Shown here piece after piece: positions 34,132 to 42,382 of a stretch of 64,000 nt of DNA. Source of the stretch: Solibacillus sp040273735 (GTDB lineage: Bacteria; Bacillota; Bacilli; Bacillales_A; Planococcaceae); NCBI RefSeq assembly GCF_040273735.1, contig NZ_JBELZM010000015.1:36606-100605 (forward strand). The letters run 5' to 3'. Every line of letters starts with the position of its first letter. The stretch's first letter is position 1. Both the position numbers and the translations under genes were made by a program. Under the pieces are notes generated by a model. That model made no database searches and was not told the DNA's origin. It was given only the letters and a program-made list of their open reading frames with translations.

Positions 34132-35757
34132 ATGACAGCAACACAATTAATCGAAAAGGCAACAAAAACAATCAACGTATTTATTGCAGATCCATTAAGT
34201 GATGACGGTATTTTCCCGCTTCGTCAGGAAACAGAATTAAATTTAAATATCATCGTTGATACAGGATTAGCTCCAGAACAATTAATAGCTCGAATTGCAG
34301 ATGTGGATGTATTACTTGTCCGCTCTCAAACAACCGTTACACGCGAAGTTATTGAGGCAGCAAAAAACTTGAAATTAATCGGGCGTGCAGGTGTAGGTGT
34401 TGATAACATCGATTTAAATGCCGCAACAGAGCACGGAATTATTGTTGTAAACGCTCCAGACGGGAACACGAATTCTGCGGCTGAGCATACAATCGCAATG
34501 ATGACATCACTTGCCCGCTTTATTCCACAAGCGTTCAACACATTAAAGAACGGCAAATGGGATCGGAAATCTTATGTTGGGGTTGAACTTAAAAACAAAA
34601 CATTAGGTGTAATTGGGATGGGCCGTATCGGTGCTGAAGTAGCTTACCGTGCGAAAGGTCAACGTATGGACGTGATCGCCTATGACCCATTTTTAACTGA
34701 AGAACGTGCGAAAGAATTAGGTATTACAAAAGGTACTGTTGACGAAGTATGTGCAGCAGCAGACTTTGTAACAGTTCATACACCACTTTTACCTGAAACT
34801 CGTAACATCATCAACAAAGAACGTTTTGCTATTATGAAAGACGGTGTCCGTATTATCAACTGTGCTCGCGGCGGTATCATTAACGAAGATGATTTATACG
34901 ATGCGATTGTTGAAGGGAAAGTAGCAGGTGCCGCACTGGATGTATTTGTACAAGAGCCTGCAACAGACCATAAACTGTTAACATTGCCACAAGTGATTGC
35001 AACACCTCACTTAGGTGCATCTACAGTGGAAGCACAGGAATCAGTAGCAGTCGATGTATCAAACGACATTATTAAATTCTTTAAAACAGGTACAGTAACA
35101 AATCCGGTAAACATGCCATCTATTCCGAAAGAAAAGCTTGCGGAAGTAGAACCGTTTTTCGCATTAGCTGAAAAGCTTGGTAAGTTTTTAATCCAGGTTA
35201 CAGAAGAAAGCATCAAACAATTGAATATTTCTTATGCTGGTGAAGTCGCTAATTTTGATGTACGTCCATTAACAGCAAATGCTATTAAAGGTCTTCTTTC
35301 TACGAACCACGGCTCTCACGTAAATGATGTCAACGCACGTTACTTAGCTGAGCGTATCGGCATTCAGATTAATGAGCATAAAACAACAACTGCTAAAGGC
35401 TTCACAAATTTAATTACGGTTGAAATCGTGACAGAAACAGAAAAACATACAGTAGCTGGTACGTTATTAAATGGCCTTGGTGCCCGTATCGTTAAAGTAG
35501 AAGGTTTCGTCGTGGATGTTATTCCTAACGGCAACCTGCTTTACATTAAAAACCAAGATAAGCCAGGTTCAATCGGCCGTGTAGCGACTAAGCTGGCTGA
35601 AAAAGATATCAATATCGCAACAATGCAGGTTGGTCGCGATCAAATCGGCGGCTCAGCAGTCATGATGCTTGTTGTTGATAACGAAGTAACAACAGAAGAT
35701 TTAATTTTTGTAGCACAACTTGAAAATATCGATGAAGTAAAAGCCATTACACTTTAA
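34132..35757 (+). CDS. serA: D-3-phosphoglycerate dehydrogenase SerA
   Basis: A 541-residue enzyme, first step of serine synthesis (3-phosphoglycerate to 3-phosphohydroxypyruvate). Substrate and NAD domains fill residues 12-325 with GRAGVGVDNID (84-94), NAD motif GMGRIG (162-167), the Arg of NCARGG and the catalytic His in TPHLGAST. An intervening domain follows and a C-terminal ACT domain (about 465-541) has IKNQDKPGSIGRVAT, the usual site for serine feedback. The ATG has AAGGAGAG upstream. Regulation by the T-box in front of it is clear from sequence. Confidence 0.96.
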   Translation: MTATQLIEKATKTINVFIADPLSDDGIFPLRQETELNLNIIVDTGLAPEQLIARIADVDVLLVRSQTTVTREVIEAAKNLKLIGRAGVGVDNIDLNAATEHGIIVVNAPDGNTNSAAEHTIAMMTSLARFIPQAFNTLKNGKWDRKSYVGVELKNKTLGVIGMGRIGAEVAYRAKGQRMDVIAYDPFLTEERAKELGITKGTVDEVCAAADFVTVHTPLLPETRNIINKERFAIMKDGVRIINCARGGIINEDDLYDAIVEGKVAGAALDVFVQEPATDHKLLTLPQVIATPHLGASTVEAQESVAVDVSNDIIKFFKTGTVTNPVNMPSIPKEKLAEVEPFFALAEKLGKFLIQVTEESIKQLNISYAGEVANFDVRPLTANAIKGLLSTNHGSHVNDVNARYLAERIGIQINEHKTTTAKGFTNLITVEIVTETEKHTVAGTLLNGLGARIVKVEGFVVDVIPNGNLLYIKNQDKPGSIGRVATKLAEKDINIATMQVGRDQIGGSAVMMLVVDNEVTTEDLIFVAQLENIDEVKAITL

Positions 35758-35763
35758 TCATTT

Positions 35764-35807
35764 CTACTACTGATGAACGAAAATTTTCTTCATCAGTAGT
35801 TTTTTGT
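35764..35807 (+). terminator. Terminator of serA
   Basis: CTACTACTGATGAA pairs with TTCATCAGTAG around a short loop and is followed by TTTTTTG. Confidence 0.85.
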
Positions 35808-35981
35808 TTTAACATATTTCCCATTCGCATACATAAGTTTAAAGGACGATTTTATCTCTTATTATTTGAAACTTGGATTGGATAAAATCATACATAAAAC
35901 TTGGCGAAAGTGAAGACCCCTACCCGATTCCCACCAACCGTTCACTCTATTCGCTCACTTTTTACTAAAAGGAGAGTTTAG

Positions 35982-37340
35982 TTGAGAAAAATACTGTATT
36001 TCTTATTAATTGTTTTCTGTATCGTTGGTATTTCCCTAGTAAATAATGCGCGTGTCCATGCAGCAGCCCCTTCTGCCACAGTTAAAATCACAACTATAGA
36101 GACCGAAGTATTTGATGAAACATACAAGCAAAAATTGATTACACTGTCAAAAGCAACACCCGTTATCATTATTTCAGAAGCGGATGGTTGGGCTAAAATT
36201 CAATATAAAACGGTGGTAGGCTATATTCCAAGCGAATATTTAAAGTCTGCAACCCCTCAATATATGCTCGTACAAGCAAAAGAAGAGCCACTTGTGCTTG
36301 TGACGAATAAACATGAGAGCGAGATTAAAGGAAAACTCCATTTAAATACAATTGTAGAGGTTTACGGATCTGCAACTGCCGACTTTGTTTTTGTAAAATA
36401 TGGACGTCTTGCCGGTTTTGTAAATAAGCAGGTACTTGTGAAACCTGTTTCGAAAGCGATGATCGTTAAAAGCTCAGCAGATTTAGTTGTAAGAGAGATT
36501 GCCAGTTCTTCGAGTACGGAAATTGGTGTGTTACGTAAAAACAGCCCTGTTAAAATGCTCACTAATTTAAAAGGTTGGGCGTTTGTCACAACAGATAAGC
36601 TATCTGGCTATGTGCTGACGAATGGACTGGTCACACCGCCTGTTGAAAAAGAAAAACCAGTAAAAGTTAATCCTAAACCGGCAACGGATAAAAAAATCGC
36701 CTTAACATTCGATGATGGCCCACACCCAAAAGTGACGAGACAAATTTTAAAAACGTTGGAGAAGTATGATGCAAAGGCGACGTTTTTTGTTGTGGGGCAA
36801 GAGGTGAAGGAACATCCTGAAATTTTAAAAGCCGTATATAACGCGGGCCATGAAATCGGCAATCACACATTTAATCATGAAAAACTGACAACATTATCAC
36901 CTGAGGAAATAAAGCAGCAAATCCAGTCAACCGATACACTTATAAAATCGACGATCGGTCAACGGGCAACTGTCTTCCGCCCGCCGTATGGAAGTTATGA
37001 TGAAACGATTACGGATCAATTAAATGTTCCGAATGTACTGTGGACAATTGATACACTTGACTGGAAGCATCGTGATCCGGAAAAAACGGTGCTGGCAGTA
37101 AAAGAACGTGCAAAAGATGGGAGTATCATATTAATGCATGATATTCATCAGGNNNNNNNNNNNNNNNNNNNNNNNNNNNNNNNNNNNNNNNNNNNNNNNN
37201 NNNNNNNNNNNNNNNNNNNNNNNNNNNNNNNNNNNNNNNNNNNNNNNNNNNNAACTGCCGATGCATTGGATGAGGTGCTTGCAACCCTTCAAAAACAGGG
37301 CTATGAATTTGTAACTGTTTCCGAACTGTTAGGAAAATAA
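35982..37340 (+). CDS. Secreted polysaccharide deacetylase with SH3 repeats (interrupted by gap)
   Basis: Signal peptide at 1-27 (cleavage near VHAAA), then three SH3b-like cell-wall-binding repeats (about 33-88, 94-153, 159-215), a Pro/Lys linker and a NodB deacetylase domain from ~237. Motifs: TFDDGP (242-247; metal and catalytic Asp), HTFNH (His295, His299), RPPYGSYD (333-340), DTLDW and LMHD (384-387). It should remove acetyl groups from peptidoglycan or another wall glycan. A run of 100 N interrupts codons ~391-424; the reading frame resumes with TADALDEVL and a normal NodB C-terminus. The true gap may be as short as one base. TTG start with AAAGGAGAG upstream. Confidence 0.85.
   Translation: MRKILYFLLIVFCIVGISLVNNARVHAAAPSATVKITTIETEVFDETYKQKLITLSKATPVIIISEADGWAKIQYKTVVGYIPSEYLKSATPQYMLVQAKEEPLVLVTNKHESEIKGKLHLNTIVEVYGSATADFVFVKYGRLAGFVNKQVLVKPVSKAMIVKSSADLVVREIASSSSTEIGVLRKNSPVKMLTNLKGWAFVTTDKLSGYVLTNGLVTPPVEKEKPVKVNPKPATDKKIALTFDDGPHPKVTRQILKTLEKYDAKATFFVVGQEVKEHPEILKAVYNAGHEIGNHTFNHEKLTTLSPEEIKQQIQSTDTLIKSTIGQRATVFRPPYGSYDETITDQLNVPNVLWTIDTLDWKHRDPEKTVLAVKERAKDGSIILMHDIHQXXXXXXXXXXXXXXXXXXXXXXXXXXXXXXXXXXTADALDEVLATLQKQGYEFVTVSELLGK
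37153..37252. other. Assembly gap (100 N)
   Basis: Exactly 100 undetermined bases inside the deacetylase gene. The round number suggests a default gap size rather than a measured distance. Confidence 0.98.
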
Positions 37341-37346
37341 ATGAAA

Positions 37347-37380
37347 GGACCTGGTGTATGTTACACCAGGTCCATAATTT
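37347..37380. terminator. Terminator between deacetylase and zinc-ribbon gene
   Basis: GGACCTGGTGTA pairs perfectly with TACACCAGGTCC around TGT; it overlaps the end of the convergent gene by two bases and is followed by ATAATTT. Confidence 0.75.
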
Positions 37381-37750
37381 ACAATGCTTTTAGCTGTAAA
37401 AAAGATAAATACTCATTTATCAAAATAGAGTCCGTTTCAAATAGTGGCAATGTCACAATGTCCGTAGTTTGCGCTACCCCTAATGCTGCAATCGCAACGA
37501 AAAATAAGACACCAACTGCAATAAATGCTGACAGTATACGATGTGCTCCTTGCATTTCCGGATTGGCCTGTCTTCTGTTTTTACTGCGTACAAGGCTGAA
37601 GAATCGGTTTTTGTTTTCAGGTAAATGAAGCACATGTTCACATGCCAAACAAAGGTATGCTGTATGATGATCAATCGTTACAGGATTGATCTGAACTGAA
37701 TTGTGTGTGCGGCCGCAGTTTTCACAGCGACATATATTATTATTTACCAT
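37379..37750 (-). CDS. Zinc-ribbon membrane protein of unknown function
   Basis: A 123-residue protein. The N-terminal ~45 residues hold two Cys pairs, CENC (about 8-11) and CLAC (about 33-36), forming a zinc ribbon; residues ~71-93 form one membrane helix (HRILSAFIAVGVLFFVAIAALGV) followed by a short acidic extracytoplasmic tail. The start at 37750 is supported by AAAGAGG; an ATG ten codons upstream is not. I do not recognise the family. Confidence 0.6.
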   Translation of the reverse strand: MVNNNICRCENCGRTHNSVQINPVTIDHHTAYLCLACEHVLHLPENKNRFFSLVRSKNRRQANPEMQGAHRILSAFIAVGVLFFVAIAALGVAQTTDIVTLPLFETDSILINEYLSFLQLKAL

Positions 37751-37824
37751 AGAAAAACCTCTTTCATCCCTTTCATACATTCATTATATCATGAATTTTT
37801 AGAAAATTCATTCTTTTAATATCA

Positions 37825-37852
37825 AAACGCACTTACTTAAAGTAAAGTGCGT
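37825..37852 (-). terminator. Terminator of the HAD hydrolase gene
   Basis: ACGCACTTACTT and AAGTAAAGTGCGT form a stem with one bulge; on the minus strand it is followed by TTTTGAT. Confidence 0.65.
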
Positions 37853-37860
37853 CTGCTAGT

Positions 37861-38649
37861 TTATAATGTTTTCACTAACTGTAAAAATTCCGTAAGTGAT
37901 GTTACTTCATATGTCGGGACAATTTCCGGATTGTGCGATTTACTTTCGCGGTTAATCCAAACGTTGCGCATACCGACACGAGATGATCCCAAAATATCGG
38001 TCATTAAATTATCGCCGACCATAATGGCTTCATCTTTCGTAACCTGAGCTTTTTCCATTACAAATTCGAAAATGGAAGCATCCGGTTTCCCTTTACCGAA
38101 ATCACCTGAAATAATAATATGGTCAAAATACGGTACAATTTCCGGAGTAATCTCCAATTTTAAATTTTGTAAACTTGGTGCACCGTTTGTTAATAGCGCA
38201 AGCTCGTATTTCCCTTTTAATTCATCCAATACGGCAAATGTATCTTCATAGAAAAACGGTGCTTTTTTACGTTCTTCAACGAAACGCTCCCCAAGTTCTG
38301 CGCCTAATGCTGCATCTTCAATTCCAACTGCCGCCAAACCTTTTGTCCAAGCTTCAGCACGATAGGCAGGTACAATTTCTTTCATTTGCTGAAATTGCGG
38401 TGTCGGATCATCGAAAGTTCCCCAAAGACCTTCAAATGGGTTAATGCCGATCAAGACCGTGTAGTCATATGTAGGATAGCTTTCATAAAGACTGCGCGCT
38501 GCCGATCTTACCGCTTCTTCCAATGCCTGTGAATCGACGCTTTTTTTAGTCGCTGCATAGTCACATGTCTTTTCAAATGCAGTTTTTACTGAATGTTGAT
38601 CGAATAATAAAGTATCGTCTAAATCGAAAATTATTGTTTTGATAGCCAT
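37861..38649 (-). CDS. HAD-superfamily hydrolase (YjjG/YfnB/YsaA-like)
   Basis: A 262-residue cytoplasmic phosphatase of HAD subfamily IA. Motif I FDLDDTLL (about 8-15, nucleophile Asp9), motif II LTNGAP, motif III Lys in GKGKPDASIF, motif IV VGDNLMTDI. An alpha-helical cap lies between motifs I and II. The start at 38649 is supported by AGGAG; an upstream frame extension of 23 codons has no site. Substrate unknown. No serB-type phosphoserine phosphatase is seen in this window, but there is no evidence that this protein fills that role. Confidence 0.85.
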   Translation of the reverse strand: MAIKTIIFDLDDTLLFDQHSVKTAFEKTCDYAATKKSVDSQALEEAVRSAARSLYESYPTYDYTVLIGINPFEGLWGTFDDPTPQFQQMKEIVPAYRAEAWTKGLAAVGIEDAALGAELGERFVEERKKAPFFYEDTFAVLDELKGKYELALLTNGAPSLQNLKLEITPEIVPYFDHIIISGDFGKGKPDASIFEFVMEKAQVTKDEAIMVGDNLMTDILGSSRVGMRNVWINRESKSHNPEIVPTYEVTSLTEFLQLVKTL

Positions 38650-38772
38650 TGTTACGCTCCTAAAATTAATATATGTACCCATATATTTTACCATACTAAA
38701 GCGTACATTTTCCGACACTTTTTGACTTTTCTAAATTTTTAAAGGCAAATATAATTAAGAAATAAAAGTCTT

Positions 38773-39018
38773 TTATTCCTTTTTTCTTAATTGCTGTAAC
38801 AGATTATTGACACGCGTTTTTTGATTTTCGGTTTCTTCTTTCAGTAACTCAATCATATAATCAAACCCATCATCCTGAATGTTTACAATATCGCCTTCTT
38901 TTAGCTCTAATGGAATTTCAGCATGATGGATCAGAAGTTGTTCCGTTTCTTCCGGGCGTTTTAAAAAAATCGCATAATCTCCATCAAATCGGTCTAACGT
39001 GTATTTATTGTAGTTCAC
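38773..39018 (-). CDS. DUF3006 domain-containing protein
   Basis: An 81-residue soluble protein with the DUF3006 pattern: YTLDRFDGDYAIFL at the N-terminus, then LKEGDIVNIQ and a charged helical tail with QLRKKE. Its GTG start lies 14 bases inside the end of the MBL-fold lipoprotein gene, so the two are coupled. DUF3006 genes are very often found directly after stand-alone ComEC-type metallo-beta-lactamase genes. Its role is unknown, perhaps an intracellular partner or immunity-like protein for the secreted hydrolase. Confidence 0.8.
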   Translation of the reverse strand: MNYNKYTLDRFDGDYAIFLKRPEETEQLLIHHAEIPLELKEGDIVNIQDDGFDYMIELLKEETENQKTRVNNLLQQLRKKE

Positions 39019-40201
39019 TTACAACTTCCCCTTTCGCATTGACTAATTGGGCTGCATCACCGCTGTTTAGCCATATTTGTCTTTTCGACCATTCCAGTGT
39101 GGCCGCACCTGCTTTTGCGTTGGGACCACTTGTAATCGAAAGCTTTTTCCCTGGCGCTAAATTAATATCCGGGAAATTAAATACTTGATTGCCTCCAACG
39201 GATATTAGTTCCCAACCTTCCAGATTAACCGCTTGATCACTACTATTCTGGATGACAACAATTTCTTCATGCACATCTTTGCTTATAATTTCTACTTTAC
39301 CGCTCTTAGTTGAGGCTGGTGACGGTATCGAACTCGTTGCCCCAATACCTGTCCAATGTTGTGCATCTATGTCATATGTTACCCCATCTGTTGTAATCAC
39401 AATCGTTCCGGCTTCTGCGGTACTATATATTTCACTGTTTACGTTTTGTAGTTTATCGATTACTTCTGCATGAGGGTGACCATACTTATTATCATGTCCA
39501 TAGCTTAATATTGTAGCTAGTGGACTCACCGCTTCAACAAATTTTGGCGAACTGCTTGTATTCGATCCGTGATGGCCTGCTTTTAAAATGGTTGCCTGTA
39601 CATTGGTTCCCTTTTGTAAAAGCTCCTGCTCTACACCATGGTCGGCATCCCCCATTAATAAGAACGAAATATTTTGGTATTCCGCGCGCAGTACAATTGA
39701 AGCGTCATTATTATCAGAAGCCGTTTCGTCTGCAGCAAGAACTTCTACAGTAAGGTTTTCTTCAAGCTGGAATTCATCGCCTGCTTCAGGAATCGTAAAC
39801 TTAATATTTTTTGCTTGAATGAGACTTAGCATTTCTTCATATGTTTGAGACGTATGTACTTTTCCGGAATCGATAAATTCCTTTATTGAGATTGAATTCA
39901 GCACTGATATCAGTCCGCCGATATGATCGGCATCCGGATGTGTAGCGACTACATAATCCAACCGGTTGACTCCCTGTGCTTTTAAATAGGCCACAACTTC
40001 CTTACCGGCACCCTTTACGCCACCGTCAATAAGCATCGTTTTCCCGTTAGGTGCTTCGATGAAAATGGAATCTCCCTGTCCTACATCAATAAAGTGGACG
40101 GCCATTTCTTTTAGTGGTTCTTCGTATGTGTCTTCGGCTGTTTCTGTACATCCCGCTACGAATAGTAACGTGAACATTAACAGTCCTATTAATTTTTTCA
40201 T
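39005..40201 (-). CDS. ComEC/Rec2-like MBL-fold lipoprotein with lamin-tail domain
   Basis: A 398-residue lipoprotein: signal peptide with lipobox VAGC (Cys18), then a metallo-beta-lactamase domain (about 30-275) with ATHPDADHIGGL (metal site, HxxxDH form), MGDADHGVE and LKAGHHGSNTSS, all as in the DNA-degrading domain of ComEC. A Ser/Pro linker leads to a lamin-tail (LTD) domain (about 295-398), a module often found on extracellular nucleases. It should act on the outer face of the membrane, possibly on DNA. The ATG has AAAAGGA upstream. It lacks the membrane channel of ComEC. Confidence 0.85.
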   Translation of the reverse strand: MKKLIGLLMFTLLFVAGCTETAEDTYEEPLKEMAVHFIDVGQGDSIFIEAPNGKTMLIDGGVKGAGKEVVAYLKAQGVNRLDYVVATHPDADHIGGLISVLNSISIKEFIDSGKVHTSQTYEEMLSLIQAKNIKFTIPEAGDEFQLEENLTVEVLAADETASDNNDASIVLRAEYQNISFLLMGDADHGVEQELLQKGTNVQATILKAGHHGSNTSSSPKFVEAVSPLATILSYGHDNKYGHPHAEVIDKLQNVNSEIYSTAEAGTIVITTDGVTYDIDAQHWTGIGATSSIPSPASTKSGKVEIISKDVHEEIVVIQNSSDQAVNLEGWELISVGGNQVFNFPDINLAPGKKLSITSGPNAKAGAATLEWSKRQIWLNSGDAAQLVNAKGEVVSELQ

Positions 40202-40283
40202 TGCAACAAATCCTTTTCTTTTACTCTCTTACTAGTTTACACAAGTTGATCTCATTATAAAAATCTCTCCTTCGCAGAAAAAC

Positions 40284-40320
40284 CAAATAGCACATGCCAA
40301 TTGTCTGGCTGTGCTATTTG
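40284..40320 (-). terminator. Terminator of hemZ
   Basis: CAAATAGCACA pairs with TGTGCTATTTG, with inner GCCA/TGGC pairing; on the minus strand a short T-rich stretch follows. Confidence 0.65.
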
Positions 40321-40341
40321 TCGATGTTTGAAGGTTAACAA

Positions 40342-41844
40342 TTAAGAATATAGCTCATCTAAAATGGCGATTTTCTTGGCGATTGATTCTTCAAATGTCA
40401 GGATATATGCTGCTGGATCTTTCGGGTTGTGGAACTGTGTAATTTTTCCGGTCGTTGGATGTACGAACTTCGAGGAGGCCCCGCATCCGATACCTAAAAT
40501 TGTTTGCACTTCTTCCATGATGACAATATTGTAGATCGACTCTTCTTCCGGTTTACAATAGCCGACGTTTTCCAGGTTTCCTAAAATATTTTTCTGGCGG
40601 TATAAGTAATATGGAACATAGCCGTTTTCAGCTGTCCATTCTGTTGCCATCTGCATCATTTTCCCGACTGTATCACGGTCGGCTACTTTATACTTATCTT
40701 TGTTTCGCGTCATTTCCGATGCACGCTTAAAGCTGAGCGTATGAACCGTTAAACTTTCAGGCTGCATTTTTGCTGATTCTGCTAATGAATGCTCGAATTC
40801 TTCAATACCTTCATTCGGCAAGCCGATAATCAAATCCATATTAATATTATTCATACCGGAATTGCGTGATAGCCAAAACTTCTCTACTGTTTCTTCAACA
40901 GTATGATGGCGACCAATAGCTTTTAATGTTTCTTGAGTATAGCTTTGCGGGTTAACGGAAATACGGTCAATGCCCCATTTTTTCAACACTTCGATTTTCT
41001 CTGGTGTAATTGTATCCGGACGCCCTGCTTCTACTGTAATTTCACGAATGGACTCGGGATTCGGGAAAGCATCGAACATTGTTTTATATAATGCATCCAT
41101 TTCATGTGCCTCGATTGATGTCGGTGTGCCCCCGCCCCAGTAAATCGATGTAATGCGCATATTTTTTTCTGTCAGCCATTTGCCCATTTCACGTAGCTCA
41201 ATGTGAAGACCATCGATAAATTTCTCTACGCGTCCTGCCTTACGATTTGATTGGATCGCATAGGCCGGGAATGTACAATAGGCACACATAGTCGGACAAA
41301 ACGGAACCCCAATATAAATTGAAATTTCCTTTCCAAGCTCATCCAGATCAGGAATAACCGTAAGTTGTCGCTCAACAATCGCTTTCATCAATGCGATCTT
41401 CTGATCCGAAATTCGGTAATCCTCTTTTAGTACCGCGGCAATTTGCTCATCATTCATCCCAGCTTTACGATATTTATGATAAAGCTTTGTCGGACGGACT
41501 CCTGTTAAAATACCCCACTGCTGAGTCATACCGGAATATTGTTCAAGTACATCTAGCATGACATGCGACAATGCACGCTTCATTCGGATGTTTTGCTCTT
41601 TTTCCGTTCCTTCTGTCGCATACTTAATAGAATAGTCGCTCGTATATTCCTGTCCATCCACTTTTAGCTTAGCAAATGTGCAAATCGTAAAATTTTCATC
41701 GATAGACTTGTTAAATTCAATCGACATATCTGAACCGTCCTGATCGATCTGAATAACGGAATCCTCGTAAAATAAATTGGCTATATGATTAAGAACACGT
41801 GTCCAGTCTTCTTTGAATTGCTCATTAATATGAATCGTTTTCAT
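40342..41844 (-). CDS. hemZ: HemZ, radical SAM coproporphyrinogen dehydrogenase-like protein
   Basis: A 500-residue radical SAM protein. The 4Fe-4S motif is CPTMCAYC (Cys183, Cys187, Cys190), followed by YWGGGTPTSI and the HemN-like VNPQSY and RASEMTRN segments. An N-terminal ~160-residue region is specific to HemZ. B. subtilis HemZ has about 501 residues. It has been named an oxygen-independent coproporphyrinogen oxidase, but organisms with HemY/CgoX and CpfC do not need the protoporphyrinogen product, so its real role is open. The ATG has AAGGTAGAG upstream. It stands alone, 22 kb from hemEHY. Confidence 0.92.
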   Translation of the reverse strand: MKTIHINEQFKEDWTRVLNHIANLFYEDSVIQIDQDGSDMSIEFNKSIDENFTICTFAKLKVDGQEYTSDYSIKYATEGTEKEQNIRMKRALSHVMLDVLEQYSGMTQQWGILTGVRPTKLYHKYRKAGMNDEQIAAVLKEDYRISDQKIALMKAIVERQLTVIPDLDELGKEISIYIGVPFCPTMCAYCTFPAYAIQSNRKAGRVEKFIDGLHIELREMGKWLTEKNMRITSIYWGGGTPTSIEAHEMDALYKTMFDAFPNPESIREITVEAGRPDTITPEKIEVLKKWGIDRISVNPQSYTQETLKAIGRHHTVEETVEKFWLSRNSGMNNINMDLIIGLPNEGIEEFEHSLAESAKMQPESLTVHTLSFKRASEMTRNKDKYKVADRDTVGKMMQMATEWTAENGYVPYYLYRQKNILGNLENVGYCKPEEESIYNIVIMEEVQTILGIGCGASSKFVHPTTGKITQFHNPKDPAAYILTFEESIAKKIAILDELYS

Positions 41845-41977
41845 GTTATTCTCTACCTTCTTATTGTAATAAATAAAAAATCTATCTCATTGTAACAAAT
41901 ATTAAGGTAGAAGAAAAAAAACATGTTTATTCTTAGTAAAATTAGTCCGGATACAAATGCCTTTAAAACGCCCTGAA

Positions 41978-42006
41978 ATAAAAAAGAGCCACACAAAAGT
42001 GTGACC
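41978..42006 (-). terminator. Terminator of yheB-yheA
   Basis: GGTCACAC pairs with GTGTGGCTC around TTTT on the minus strand and is followed by TTTTTTATTT. Confidence 0.75.
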
Positions 42007-42015
42007 CCCTGAATC

Positions 42016-42360
42016 TTATAGTCCGTCGTACATTGCTTGGATTGGCTGTGTGATAATACGGTTAATTTCTTGAATTACTGCACTTAAAGCCATTTCCGCT
42101 TCCAGCATTGCTATAATTTTAGCATTCTGCTGAGCTAACTGTGCTGTTTTTTGTAAAAATACATATTCTTCTTCTGTAATTTCTTCACCAGCATTTTGTT
42201 TGTCCTGCATCTTTAATTGAACATCGCGGAAGTTTGTGAATAATACTTTAGCTTCTTCGTCTGCACGTACAGTTTCCACTGCGTTCTTTAAATTTTGAAA
42301 CTCATCAGTCTTGCGGAATGTTGCTTCAAGTTTATTAATATCTTCGTAAATATTAATCAT
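42016..42360 (-). CDS. yheA: YlbF/YmcA-family protein YheA
   Basis: A 114-residue all-helical acidic protein of the YlbF/YmcA/YheA family (UPF0342): MINIYEDINKLEATFR at the start, FTNFRDVQLKMQDKQNAGE in the middle, and MALSAVIQEINRII near the end. Family members YlbF and YmcA (RicF, RicA) form a complex with YaaT that affects RNase Y; YheA itself has no known role. It follows yheB by 22 bases. Same order as in B. subtilis. Confidence 0.88.
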   Translation of the reverse strand: MINIYEDINKLEATFRKTDEFQNLKNAVETVRADEEAKVLFTNFRDVQLKMQDKQNAGEEITEEEYVFLQKTAQLAQQNAKIIAMLEAEMALSAVIQEINRIITQPIQAMYDGL

Positions 42361-42382
42361 GTAATATTCCTACTTTCTCTTT

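Noticed and set aside
37861..38649. HAD protein as the missing phosphoserine phosphatase of the serine pathway
   Set aside because: It has only generic HAD motifs; nearness to serA and serC is not close enough to support the role.
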